Source: Methylococcales bacterium (GTDB lineage Bacteria; Pseudomonadota; Gammaproteobacteria; Methylococcales; Methylomonadaceae). From it: 43,363 nucleotides of DNA. Positions 9,589 through 18,298 of the stretch are shown one piece after another. Positions within the stretch are counted from its first letter, which is position 1. Each line of letters starts with the position of its first letter. Where the stretch lies: positions 1-43,363 of the forward strand of contig JAQTPT010000035.1 of the NCBI GenBank assembly GCA_028712795.1. Direction: 5' to 3'. The notes under the pieces are model-generated. The model did no database searches and had not been told where the DNA came from. It worked only from the letters and a program-made list of their open reading frames with translations. Position numbers and translations under genes: made by a program.

Positions 9589-9921
9589 GTGATTTTTAAA
9601 GTCCTCGCGCCCATTAAGCGCATCGACTTGTTGGAACAATGGATCATCCATTTATTTAATGATGAATCAGAAAATCATGTCATGCGTGAAAAGGTTGCCG
9701 TACAGCAATTGCAAAATACTGGGTTTGCAACTATCACTGTCAGCCATCGCCAAGCGGTAAACGCCCTGGTAACGGCGATAAAGCCGTTTAAGCATGACCA
9801 ATTACCGGGCACTGATTTTACGCAGATCCAATGTCTTGGGTGGTATTTGCATGGAAGCCTCTATTACGCAAGGATGCGCCGGTGTAATAGGGCGAAGTCA
9901 ATTCATCAGCATCCGGGTTAA
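9589..9921 (+). CDS. Doubtful hypothetical protein, 110 residues
   Basis: A GTG-started frame encoding FKVLAPIKRIDLLEQWIIHL, then REKVAVQQLQNTGFATITV and a tail ending in SIHQHPG. I do not recognise a family. The composition is protein-like in the first 90 residues. The last 24 bases overlap the convergent GTPase gene. There is no good ribosome binding site, and the frame is open upstream of the GTG without an ATG. It may be a real small gene, a decayed one, or the antisense of the GTPase operon's 3' untranslated region, whose terminator lies at 9484-9508. Confidence 0.35.
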   Translation: MIFKVLAPIKRIDLLEQWIIHLFNDESENHVMREKVAVQQLQNTGFATITVSHRQAVNALVTAIKPFKHDQLPGTDFTQIQCLGWYLHGSLYYARMRRCNRAKSIHQHPG

Positions 9922-11517
9922 AGGGCTGTCGCTATCTACGGATAGTCTCTGGCCGGCGTCCGTTGGAGCGCACTGGTCCATGATGCTTTCAAGCTGTTTT
10001 GCCTGTCCTTTATGTTGTAAGACAAGACTTTCAACTACGCTTAAAACTTCGTTGTCTATCAAGTTAAAAGCGTTAACCAAGCCAACGTTTAGCCCTTTTA
10101 AAGCGCTCTTTTGCAAAGATGGCTGTGCCTTTTTCAGGATGAAATACGGAATTAGCCAAGTCAGTGCGATTAGCAAGCCACTGTGTATGGCAAAATCCAT
10201 GCCCAAATAGTGGGGGTTGGTCATGTTACTGGTGTAATAGCTCATGAATACTTTATCACCTACCCAAGCCATTGTGATGAGTGGCAAAATTATTTCACAA
10301 AAACGCATAAATTTTAAAAAAACACGCTGCAATACGTTGCCCGGATTGGCCAAAGCCACCCGGGTTGCCAATTCAATTTGTGTCTGCATGATTTTTGGCG
10401 CTTTTTCCCGTATCGCTGCTGTGTGCTGTTTTAACGGGATAACAGGAAGCCCCAACTGGTCGATATCAATAATGAATTCATCCAAAGCGTCATCAAAACG
10501 GGCTTGCGCCCAGGCATCCCAAAGAGAGTGGTTGATGGCACCTGTATTCGTTAGTAAGTCGGCCGCGTGTTCCGCATAGTAAGCGGCGAGGTGTTTCATG
10601 GGCCATGCAAAGCCCTGTTGCAAGAGCTTGACTGTCCGCTGCCATTGCTTCCGCCACAAGGCTGGCGTCTGCTGGAAAGTCTGCTCAGTACCTAAAAATC
10701 CGCTGGCATTCTGCAATTTTTTCTTCAACTCATCTTTGCGTACCTGCAAGCCCCTTTGTTCCAGTTGACCAACAATGTGCGCCGTCGCTAAAGAGACAAT
10801 CGTTGATTCCAAATCGGCAAATTCATCTGCTCTAAGCCCTTCCGCGCAAACTGTCTTGAATATCATCGGTTCTATAAAACCGGCTTTATGCAGCTGCCTG
10901 TTAAAATCTTCATATTGGTCTGACTGGCCTCTGTCCCACTGGTTAAAGACAAACAGCCAGGCATGACGGGCCCCTTCCGCAAGCAGCAAGCGCCATGCTT
11001 TTTCGTCCCGGTAGCGCTCCGGACTGACCACATAAATAAGCGCATCAATGTATGGCAACCATTGCAAAACCAATTGCTTGTTGCTTTGTTCGGTGCTATC
11101 AAAATCCGGCATATCGATCCAAACGATATTTTTTTTCGCTTCATCGTCATGTTGTGAAACATTCACTTTGGCAAGCGGTAAATGTTCCGGCAGCTCTTGC
11201 ATGGCGATACTGTGATGATGAAACAAAGTGACTTCGCGTGAAGTTGGCCGCACGATGCCCGACTTGGCAATGGCCTTGCCGGCCAGGCGATTCAGTAAAG
11301 AACTCTTGCCAACACCGGTGCCGCCCATAAAAGCAACGATAAGCGGTCTAGTAGAGTAAGTCGTTCCCTGGACAGCGCTTGGGAACAACGCGTCGGGCGC
11401 TCTGGTGTCAAAATGGCTTAGCTCTGAAGCCGCCTCCGCATCAATCCATCCTGATGCCTGCGCTTGTTCAACCCAGCGCCGGGTTTTTTCCACTAAATCA
11501 GAGTAATCGTAAGCCAT
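9898..11517 (-). CDS. Large GTPase with hydrophobic C-terminal helices (gene 2 of a pair)
   Basis: A 539-residue GTP-binding protein. G1/P-loop GGTGVGKSS is at 65-73, the switch region has a Thr in RPTSREVTLFHH, G3 is WIDMPDFDST (Asp135), and G4 is FNQWDRG (192-195; NQWD fits N-x-x-D). A long helical C-terminal half follows. Hydrophobic stretches EIILPLITMAWVGDKVFM and SGLLIALTWLIPYFIL suggest membrane association. The layout (N-terminal GTPase, long helical part, C-terminal membrane segments) resembles dynamin-like or HSR1-related GTPases, but I cannot name a family. Its start overlaps the end of the upstream GTPase gene by 20 bases, so the two are almost certainly translated together and may form a heteromeric GTPase. 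The strong leftward terminator at 9484-9508 could end their transcript. Confidence 0.82.
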   Translation of the reverse strand: MAYDYSDLVEKTRRWVEQAQASGWIDAEAASELSHFDTRAPDALFPSAVQGTTYSTRPLIVAFMGGTGVGKSSLLNRLAGKAIAKSGIVRPTSREVTLFHHHSIAMQELPEHLPLAKVNVSQHDDEAKKNIVWIDMPDFDSTEQSNKQLVLQWLPYIDALIYVVSPERYRDEKAWRLLLAEGARHAWLFVFNQWDRGQSDQYEDFNRQLHKAGFIEPMIFKTVCAEGLRADEFADLESTIVSLATAHIVGQLEQRGLQVRKDELKKKLQNASGFLGTEQTFQQTPALWRKQWQRTVKLLQQGFAWPMKHLAAYYAEHAADLLTNTGAINHSLWDAWAQARFDDALDEFIIDIDQLGLPVIPLKQHTAAIREKAPKIMQTQIELATRVALANPGNVLQRVFLKFMRFCEIILPLITMAWVGDKVFMSYYTSNMTNPHYLGMDFAIHSGLLIALTWLIPYFILKKAQPSLQKSALKGLNVGLVNAFNLIDNEVLSVVESLVLQHKGQAKQLESIMDQCAPTDAGQRLSVDSDSPLTRMLMN

Positions 11518-13237
11518 GTCGCTTTTCTGTAAGTTGGTGTTCAGCTGCCTTTAGCTGATCAGGAGAAATATTGAAATGAGTCATAGCCGATAATTGCTCG
11601 GGCAGCGCCAACAGCTTTCGACCGATAGTTTCGACAAAAAGCGCTTGCTTTACCGTGTTTAATTGATGTTGCTTTAAATCATGTTCTGCCTTATGCATGT
11701 AACTGCCAAGGGCGCTTTCGGCTAACAGCGAAGTGATTGTCAACATTGCCGGGGCAAAAATCAAATCATGCACGCCAATGCCTCCCATCTGGAGTGTGAG
11801 CGCAATTGCGGCGGCATCGGTGGTTATGCGGGTTGCACGCAAGCCATTTAACACCATCGGTTGTTCTTGCAGCTTACGATATAACCCCTGCGCGGTTTTT
11901 TCCACCTCTTGCTGAAAGGCCGCATGATACTTTTTTGCTGCTGAACTGAAATCCTGCAATAGGGCCTGTCGCTGACTGCGCAATAAGCGGCTAAACTCTT
12001 TCCATTCTTGCTTCTGATTACCTTGTTCCGAGCTATCCAGCAATCTGTCCGCCAATTGAATCAATAAATGTTCAGCTATTTGAGTTAATAAAACAATTTC
12101 CTGGCTAGTATCGGCAATATACTGTTTTTTACGCCCCAGCTTCAACAGTTGCCGGACAGGCCAAGTGAGAGCCTTCCGAGCGCCTGTCAAAACGCCTGCC
12201 AAGCCGGGTATTTCCAACAATATCAGCAATTCTGCCAAAGCCTGTTGAAACGTCTCATAATGATGCGGATGATTTAAGTAATCACGCTGATAATTATCCA
12301 AAGCCTGCGTGATGGCCTCATCAACCAACCCATGCCAATCGTTTAAAGCATGATGTTCGGTAACAACCGGCTCCAACCAGGTTTGCCAATGTATTTGCAG
12401 TAAATCCTGTTCAGAACGCCCATGTTTTTTATGATCGACCTTGCCTGCCAAATGCATAAGCAAAACCTGTTTGTCCTCTGGCCAGACCGGCAATCCCGTT
12501 TGTTTCTGATAATACAAAGGCACCACTTCAGGAAAGTCATCTTTTCTGACCAGTTGCCATTTTTCTTTTAATGACTGGATCAGCAGTGCCTCCGACCCTT
12601 CGCTCAATTTGTTCAAACAGATAACCGTTGGCTGGTGCAACGGTTCTAGCGCGGACATAATGTCCCAGACTGATTGATCCGCGTATTTTTCCTTGCTGAC
12701 CACAAGAACAACGATGTCGGCCAATGCCATCGTTCTGATCACTCCCTCCCTGTAAACTGCCGAATCTATCGAATCAAAATCCGGAGTGTCCCATAATACA
12801 CCGTGCGGCAAATGCGGAGAATCCGAAGCCGTTTCAGTTAAGAAGTAGCAATCATGCCGATCTCTTGGAAACTGTGCTTCTTGTAATTGTTGGAAACGGC
12901 CAAAATAGCGCTGTAAGCCACTGCAATCAACTATGCTAACGCCCTGACAAAAACCCTGTGGATGAACAGTATAACCCGCTAAGGGACTGACGCCTGCCAC
13001 ATCACTATTAAGCAGCACATTGACTAATGAACTTTTGCCTGCTTGAGTAGGACCTAGAATTGTCACTTGTAACGGTAGTTCAGGCGACGAATTGATAAGC
13101 TGGCCTTTGCGTATAAAGGCTTCAGCCAAAATCAACTGGTCTATTCGTTGTCGATAACCGGCTTTGCTCGCCTCATTGCCAGGTTGACTTAAAACCGTCT
13201 GGTAGCGCTGATTTAATAATTGAATAAATTCCAGCAT
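11498..13237 (-). CDS. Large GTPase (gene 1 of a pair)
   Basis: A 579-residue GTP-binding protein. G1 is LGPTQAGKSSLVN (62-70), G3 is LWDTPDFDSID (DTPD at 150-153), and the expected G4 is CLNKLSEG, where the usual Asp of N-K-x-D is Ser. Guanine specificity may therefore be weak. The C-terminal half is helical with a glycine/alanine-rich hydrophobic stretch (TDAAAIALTLQMGGIGVHDL, then IFAPAMLTITSLLAESALG) that could insert in or lie against a membrane. G3 has the same unusual P-D-F-D-S form as the downstream gene, so the pair likely arose by duplication and then diverged. The pair stands alone, with lipoprotein and DUF2959 genes beyond. A role in membrane remodelling is only inference from the architecture. 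Confidence 0.82.
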   Translation of the reverse strand: MLEFIQLLNQRYQTVLSQPGNEASKAGYRQRIDQLILAEAFIRKGQLINSSPELPLQVTILGPTQAGKSSLVNVLLNSDVAGVSPLAGYTVHPQGFCQGVSIVDCSGLQRYFGRFQQLQEAQFPRDRHDCYFLTETASDSPHLPHGVLWDTPDFDSIDSAVYREGVIRTMALADIVVLVVSKEKYADQSVWDIMSALEPLHQPTVICLNKLSEGSEALLIQSLKEKWQLVRKDDFPEVVPLYYQKQTGLPVWPEDKQVLLMHLAGKVDHKKHGRSEQDLLQIHWQTWLEPVVTEHHALNDWHGLVDEAITQALDNYQRDYLNHPHHYETFQQALAELLILLEIPGLAGVLTGARKALTWPVRQLLKLGRKKQYIADTSQEIVLLTQIAEHLLIQLADRLLDSSEQGNQKQEWKEFSRLLRSQRQALLQDFSSAAKKYHAAFQQEVEKTAQGLYRKLQEQPMVLNGLRATRITTDAAAIALTLQMGGIGVHDLIFAPAMLTITSLLAESALGSYMHKAEHDLKQHQLNTVKQALFVETIGRKLLALPEQLSAMTHFNISPDQLKAAEHQLTEKRHGLRLL

Positions 13238-13344
13238 ATAAACTGAGCTCAGGGTTATAATAATCGGCCATTTTACTTTGTTTGGTGATCTGGCGGTATT
13301 AATACCATAACATGAACCCGTACCTAACTTCGAGGTTATCTTTA

Positions 13345-13776
13345 ATGAAGAAAATACCTACTCTGCTGCTTATTCTTGGCTGCGCGGCTTTAATGGCCTG
13401 CGGTAAGGGGCAAGAAATAAACGGTCACAACACCGCTACTGCGTATCGCTCGGTAAAGGCGCTAAAAAATCGCTTGCCTCCCGATAATAGGATTGAATTT
13501 GAAGTCTCTTTCTGGGCGATTAGAGATGCAAAAAAAGATGATAAAGAATTCCTGGATGCCGTTGATGGTAAAACACCAGAGGAAATAATCGCCTTAGGCA
13601 AGCAAATATATCAGGAACGAAAAACGGCTGGCTTTAAAGGTTATGACCAATATTCAAGCTGGGAAGATATGATCACTCAATTTGGAAAGGAAAGAATGGA
13701 TCAGGATAACCGCAAAAGCAAATCTAAAGAAGCTCAAGATAAAGATAAAGCCAACAATGTGTTATACAAGCTATAA
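13345..13776 (+). CDS. Small lipoprotein, DUF6694-like
   Basis: A 143-residue lipoprotein. The signal sequence MKKIPTLLLILGCAALMACG ends in the lipobox L-M-A-C, so Cys19 is the likely lipidated residue. The +2 residue is Gly, which favours outer-membrane sorting. An upstream in-frame ATG at 13312 would put 11 extra residues before the signal sequence; the ATG at 13345 has GAGG at 13332-13335 and is preferred. The mature part carries FEVSFWAIRDAKKDD, then DGKTPEEIIALGKQI. This resembles small lipoproteins with a 'L-x-G-K-T-x-E-E-I-I' segment (DUF6694), a family without known function. The last 35 residues are highly charged and probably disordered. It is divergent from the GTPase pair. Confidence 0.8.
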   Translation: MKKIPTLLLILGCAALMACGKGQEINGHNTATAYRSVKALKNRLPPDNRIEFEVSFWAIRDAKKDDKEFLDAVDGKTPEEIIALGKQIYQERKTAGFKGYDQYSSWEDMITQFGKERMDQDNRKSKSKEAQDKDKANNVLYKL

Positions 13777-13881
13777 ATTACCCGGCAAAAAAACGTAAAA
13801 TAAAAAACCGTGTTTATAAAAGCTGGAAATGTTAACATACAAAATTACAATCCAAGAATAACCTAGGAGACTTTCACTATC

Positions 13882-14571
13882 TCAACGACCCGGCAACGCT
13901 TTCTGATTGCCAGCTTTTTGATCGATCAAAACCGAAACAAACAGACTTGCTTCCGCTATTGTTTGCTCCATGGCTTGAATAAGTTGAGAAATATCGATAC
14001 TGATTTCAATAAACTCATGTTGTAAAGCCGCGATAGCACGGGCATTGAGATTGTGCTTAAGATATAACACTTGGTCTTTAAATGCTGCCAGCACAGGCTG
14101 AATCTTACTTTCAGCCCGTTGCATCGCCTTAATCAGCCGGGCATAATTTTGCCTGGCTGCTTTTAACTGTAACTTACTGTTGTTACGGAGCGCGCGATTT
14201 GTATATTCATTCATTTCACTTTCCCATTCCACAAACAACGCCTCGCTAACTTCTTCAATGGCTCTGATTCTATTGCTGACCGCCTCCGACTTTAAGCGGC
14301 AGAACTGGTATTGCCTGTTGAGCAGATTATATTTATGCTCTAATCCGCTTTCATTGACACACACCAGATTTTTAAAGCGCTCCAACGCATCTTCAAATTC
14401 ACCCCGAGTTTCTTGTAGACTAACACACGCCTGTTCAACCTGATAAACCACAATTTCCCGCTTATGTTCCCCTATCGATTCTCTGGCGCTGTAATAAGCC
14501 ATTCTGATTTTTTTTGAAAAAAAACGGGTGATTAAATTAAATAAGGTTGAAAGTTTGTCGGGCGGGTGCAT
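13882..14571 (-). CDS. DUF2959 family coiled-coil protein
   Basis: A 229-residue, almost entirely helical protein. The segment MAYYSARESIGEHKREIVVY, then ALFVEWESEMNEY and KDQVLYLKHNLNARAIAAL, is the recognisable pattern of DUF2959 (members read Y-Y-S-x-W-E-x-x-G-x-H-K-R-D-I-L-V and L-K-H-N-L-N-A-R-A-I). Heptad-like spacing suggests a coiled coil. Family members often begin with a lipoprotein signal, but here the N-terminus MHPPDKLSTLFNLITRFFSK has no lipobox, so the protein may be cytosolic or the start may differ. The function is unknown. It is convergent with the lipoprotein gene and divergent from the halogenase. Confidence 0.8.
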   Translation of the reverse strand: MHPPDKLSTLFNLITRFFSKKIRMAYYSARESIGEHKREIVVYQVEQACVSLQETRGEFEDALERFKNLVCVNESGLEHKYNLLNRQYQFCRLKSEAVSNRIRAIEEVSEALFVEWESEMNEYTNRALRNNSKLQLKAARQNYARLIKAMQRAESKIQPVLAAFKDQVLYLKHNLNARAIAALQHEFIEISIDISQLIQAMEQTIAEASLFVSVLIDQKAGNQKALPGR

Positions 14572-14907
14572 TGGTTATTTTCTGTATTGGATAGGATGGA
14601 GCGAGTTGCGCTTTATTTTTATAAACGTTTATTATAAGCGTTTGGGTGTAGTGTATACCAATAGTTAAATGAGCCTGAATAAAAAAAATTGACACGACCT
14701 CTTGTGCTTTGATAGTTGGGAGCACCTGCTTAATCTCATGCTGGACGGTTGGTCTTGTACGCCGGAAAGCCAAATCGTTCGCCCCCCAAGCCTGGAATCG
14801 GATAGGTTTTGGTCATAATGAGAATTGCTGGACAGCAATTCTTTCTGCATCTTAAGCGGACACCTGTGGTATAAATAATTTTTTTTATAAGTTAGGATGA
14901 CAATGTT
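14572..14907 (+). promoter_or_regulatory. Non-coding region upstream of the halogenase gene
   Basis: 336 bases without a supported gene. TTGACA at 14689-14694 and GATAGT at 14711-14716 (16-base spacer) make a possible sigma-70 promoter. A perfect 9-bp inverted repeat GAATTGCTG-GA-CAGCAATTC lies at 14822-14841 and could be an operator or short hairpin. The 16-mer GTCATAATGAGAATTG at 14812-14827 recurs exactly at 18621-18636, upstream of lepA. Confidence 0.45.
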
Positions 14908-16188
14908 ATGCAGCAATCCGAACGTTTTGATGCAGCGGTAATCGGGGGTGGTCCGGCCGGCACCAGCGCCGCAATTATATTGGCCAAGGCCGGCAAGCGG
15001 GTGGTGCTATTCGAACGCTCGCCTTTCCCGCGCTTTCATATCGGCGAATCATTATTGCCCGCCGGCTGGGAAATCTGGCGACGCCTCGGTGTAACCGCCA
15101 AGATCGAGGCTGAAGGCTTCACGGTCAAGCAGGGCATCAATTTCGGCATGTTCAATCAAAAGCCCGATGTGGTTTTGTTGACCGCCGAGTATCCGGATTA
15201 TTTCGAACGACCCTATACCTATCATGTCGAACGCGCCCGCTTCGACGAAATCCTGCTCGAACACGCGGAGGAATGTGGTGTCGAAGTTCGCCGCGAATGG
15301 TCGGTCGCCGAGGTGCTGTTCGACGGCGAACAGGCCGTCGGTGTCAGCGCCGGACCGAATGGCGCGGCGGCTACTCCATTCCATGCCTCGGTAGTGATTG
15401 ACGCGTCTGGACGCGATTCGCTGATCGCCCGCAAACTCGGTTGGCGGCGGACTCTCCCGGAACTCAATAAGATCAGCCACTTCGCGCATTTCAAAGGCGC
15501 TTTCCGCCGCAATCCCCATGACATCGTCACTTACGGCGAAGTCATCGACGGCTCAGTGACCACCGATATTCACACCATTGACGGCGGCTGGGTCTGGTAT
15601 ATCCCGCTAAAAAACGATATTACAAGTGTGGGTGTTGTCTTGGATACGCGCTATGCCAGACGTTTGAGCAAGTCTCCCCAGGCCTGCTTTGACGCCGCGA
15701 TAGGTAACTGCGTTTGCGTAAGTGACTGGTTGCGCGAAGCCGAGCAGACCATGGACATCAAGACCATTTCTACCATCGGCTACTTGAACGAGTGCTTCCA
15801 CGGTGATGGGTTTGTGTTGGTCGGCGATGCTTCAATGTTCGTGGACCCGATATTTTCAGCCGGAGTCACTCTGGCGATGCGCGGCGGTGTATACGCCGCG
15901 GATGCGATCCTCGATGGCTTCGCCAACGGCGGCGATTTAAGCGCCGCACGGCTGCGGCAATATGAAGAGCGCATCCGCAAACCGATGGAGTGCATTTTCA
16001 AAATGATCTACAACTGGTATCGCATTTTGGAACGAAAGGATGCCAACAACATCATCCTCCGCTCTCGCCAAATTCCAATGCTCCGCGAACGATTCATTGT
16101 CCTGCTGTCGGGCGGCTACGACAAAGTGAGCATGGAGCAAATACTCGCTGCGGCGGACGAGCCGGCGTCAACGTATTTGATGAGCTAA
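14908..16188 (+). CDS. Flavin-dependent halogenase-like oxidoreductase
   Basis: A 426-residue FAD enzyme. The Rossmann motif GGGPAG is at 13-18, followed by FHIGESLLPAGWEIW (43-57), typical of PltA/CmlS-type flavin-dependent halogenases. Lys74 in FTVKQG may be the conserved lysine that carries the haloamine. GGWVWYIP contains W-x-W-x-I-P (228-233), the signature that keeps monooxygenase activity out of halogenases, and VGDASMFVDPIFSAGV is the second FAD-binding block. It could halogenate a phenol, pyrrole or other aromatic carried on a partner protein, but no carrier protein or biosynthetic neighbours are present. A role as a geranylgeranyl-reductase-like enzyme is the main alternative. The gene is visibly more GC-rich than its neighbours and flanked by AT-rich non-coding DNA, which suggests acquisition by transfer. 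Confidence 0.82.
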   Translation: MQQSERFDAAVIGGGPAGTSAAIILAKAGKRVVLFERSPFPRFHIGESLLPAGWEIWRRLGVTAKIEAEGFTVKQGINFGMFNQKPDVVLLTAEYPDYFERPYTYHVERARFDEILLEHAEECGVEVRREWSVAEVLFDGEQAVGVSAGPNGAAATPFHASVVIDASGRDSLIARKLGWRRTLPELNKISHFAHFKGAFRRNPHDIVTYGEVIDGSVTTDIHTIDGGWVWYIPLKNDITSVGVVLDTRYARRLSKSPQACFDAAIGNCVCVSDWLREAEQTMDIKTISTIGYLNECFHGDGFVLVGDASMFVDPIFSAGVTLAMRGGVYAADAILDGFANGGDLSAARLRQYEERIRKPMECIFKMIYNWYRILERKDANNIILRSRQIPMLRERFIVLLSGGYDKVSMEQILAAADEPASTYLMS

Positions 16189-16259
16189 TGTTGTTATGAA
16201 TCGAGTAATTTTTTCTATGTCTGGCTAAGTAACACCTAAATCCTGCAAGCCGTAAAAAA

Positions 16260-16290
16260 CCGGGCAGCGAGCCCTGTCTTCTATTCCCGG
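16260..16290. terminator. Bidirectional terminator between convergent genes
   Basis: CCGGG at 16260-16264 pairs with CCCGG at 16286-16290. The stem is flanked by AAAAAA on the left and ATTTTAT on the right, and an inner GGGC/GCCC pairing is possible. It sits in the 112-base gap between the convergent halogenase and SoxB-like genes, where a shared terminator is expected. Confidence 0.5.
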
Positions 16291-16300
16291 ATTTTATAAT

Positions 16301-18298
16301 TCAAGGCCTGCCGATGCCTTGCGTGTCGATGGGCCTGGGGTTTTTAACCGATACATGTATCATCACACCTTTCAGCGGTTGGATCTCAGGATTATCGAAA
16401 GCAATGGCCGGCAGGGGTTTGAGCAGGTTGATGCGGTGTCCGTGCGGATTAGCGGTCATATTCGGCAGCGTTTTCAGGTAGCGTACCACGATTTCACTGA
16501 CATCCAGCGGGTTGCCTTTTTCATCCTTCACCACGTCAATAGTGCTGCCGGGTGTAGCGCAAGATCCGCAGTTGTTGATGGTCTTGGGATCATCCGCATA
16601 CCAGTAGCCTGCGACGGAATACGGCGCTGATACCGCATGCGGTGCAATGTATTTGCCTTCATCCTTGGGATCGATAGCTTTCCCACCGATCTTGATGTTG
16701 GAGCCACTGGAGCCATAAGGCGCATACACATCCAAATCGAAGGTCACGTTGCTGTATCCGAACATCCATCCGCCAGTCCAAAGACCCGGTACCGTAGAGA
16801 ACGAGCCACGGGTGGAATTCTCGATCTGTTTTTTGAGCTGACTGCCAAAGATTGGATAAACCTTGGCAATGCGCGCACCTATAGGCAAATAATGGTAAAT
16901 ATCCGACATGGTGATCGGGCCGGGTACAACATGGGTGCCGTAACGAAAACCGCGAATGGTTGCAAAATCCGAACCGGCGGCCCAGCGCATCGCATCTGCA
17001 ATCAGATCGTGGGACGTGCCCTCGATGACGCCGGGATTATCAGTCTTTTTATCGGTGAAATTTGAGCGATGTAAAGCCACGGCGGTATAGCCCACCACGG
17101 TATCTACCGGGCGCAGCAAGGTACTGGTGTTGCCGCCGATTGTTACTGTCTGACCCGCGACAAAAGTGCCGCTTACAAAAGGCGCACGGACTTCCGCAAT
17201 CTTGCGTGCGACTGCTGCATTTTCCTTGATCTCGTCTGTGATGATGTGCGGCGTCCATTTCCAGGTCAGTTTGTCATCCCCTGGAAGCTTATGACCTTTT
17301 TTGACCTTGAGGCGAATCTCACCCAGCATGGTGCCATCCTGGCCTTCTTCTACCAGTACGGTGCCGGTTTTCAGGACAATAGGCTTGATGGTGCGCTCGT
17401 GCATGTCCGCGTTTAAAATGAAGTCAACGCCAGGGTATCGGGAGGCAAGATCAATGGTCCTGGCCAGTTCAAGTTCCGAGATCATCACAATGATATCAAC
17501 ATGCAGGACATTGCGCAGTTGGTTGATGTAGTAAGGCATTTCGTTTTCACCATCGGTGTAGACGAAACCCTTGGTGACAACCGGACCGACCGCGCGAATG
17601 GCTCGCGCTGTCGTCATGCCCAGAACGCCAACTTTTACGCCGTTGATTGTTTTCACGAGATAAGGCGGCAACGGACGCTGACCTGCCAGCTTGGGATAGG
17701 GAGTAGTGGCATCGGTCGATGGGAAGTCGATATAACCTGGCGCACCGAGCGTTTTGTGGTCGACGCCAAGTGCGGGACGATCCGATTCGCCAGATTTGGC
17801 AGAAACCTGGCCAGGGCAGAGAGGTTCGGATACGCCGGCGCAGACATAGTATAGATTGGCGGCGACGGTCTTGGTATCAAGCAGCGGCGGCTTACCGGGT
17901 GAACCGGCGAAAGTCTCCAGGAACCGTTCCGGCCCATAGAGATAGTCCCAATTGCCCGGTTCGTCGAAGTCAGGTTTCAGCAGATTCATTACCTCAATCA
18001 GCGCCTGGCCGCGAGTGAACATGGCTTCGGCTGAGCCTTGCAGGGTATCGCCCGTATTGAAATAAAGTGTCTTTCCAGGATTGGCTTTTCGGATATGGTT
18101 AATGACGGTCGCCATGCGCGTAAGACCCCCTTCCATGCGGCCGGTGCTGTCGCTGCGAACATTGTGCCTGGGCACAAGGTGGCCGTGGATGTCGCCGGAA
18201 TGAATCAGCGTGAGCTCGCCGCTTCCGGCAAAAGCTGCGCAGGACATCATCAATCCGGCCAATACGATTAATTTTCCTGCAAAAAAACTACTTCTCAT
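16301..18298 (-). CDS. SoxB-like periplasmic metallophosphatase / 5'-nucleotidase
   Basis: A 665-residue exported protein with a signal peptide (cleavage near AAFA-GSG, residue 24), a metallophosphoesterase domain and a 5'-nucleotidase C-terminal domain. Metal ligands Asp36 and His38 are in SGDIHGH, Asp84 in NTGDTLQGS and Asn116 in EPGNWDYLYGPERF. The GNWD form (instead of GNHD) is shared with SoxB, the thiosulfohydrolase of sulfur oxidation. Two later His ligands expected in LSHxG and GHTH appear as ISE (Glu275) and NADMH (Asp298, His300 kept). No other sox genes are nearby, so thiosulfate oxidation is doubtful, and nucleotide or other phosphoester hydrolysis is equally possible. The gene is convergent with the halogenase. 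Confidence 0.8.
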   Translation of the reverse strand: MRSSFFAGKLIVLAGLMMSCAAFAGSGELTLIHSGDIHGHLVPRHNVRSDSTGRMEGGLTRMATVINHIRKANPGKTLYFNTGDTLQGSAEAMFTRGQALIEVMNLLKPDFDEPGNWDYLYGPERFLETFAGSPGKPPLLDTKTVAANLYYVCAGVSEPLCPGQVSAKSGESDRPALGVDHKTLGAPGYIDFPSTDATTPYPKLAGQRPLPPYLVKTINGVKVGVLGMTTARAIRAVGPVVTKGFVYTDGENEMPYYINQLRNVLHVDIIVMISELELARTIDLASRYPGVDFILNADMHERTIKPIVLKTGTVLVEEGQDGTMLGEIRLKVKKGHKLPGDDKLTWKWTPHIITDEIKENAAVARKIAEVRAPFVSGTFVAGQTVTIGGNTSTLLRPVDTVVGYTAVALHRSNFTDKKTDNPGVIEGTSHDLIADAMRWAAGSDFATIRGFRYGTHVVPGPITMSDIYHYLPIGARIAKVYPIFGSQLKKQIENSTRGSFSTVPGLWTGGWMFGYSNVTFDLDVYAPYGSSGSNIKIGGKAIDPKDEGKYIAPHAVSAPYSVAGYWYADDPKTINNCGSCATPGSTIDVVKDEKGNPLDVSEIVVRYLKTLPNMTANPHGHRINLLKPLPAIAFDNPEIQPLKGVMIHVSVKNPRPIDTQGIGRP

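Noticed and set aside
15052..15530. Two long minus-strand frames inside the halogenase gene
   Set aside because: High GC lengthens antisense frames by chance; the plus strand has clear FAD and halogenase motifs throughout.
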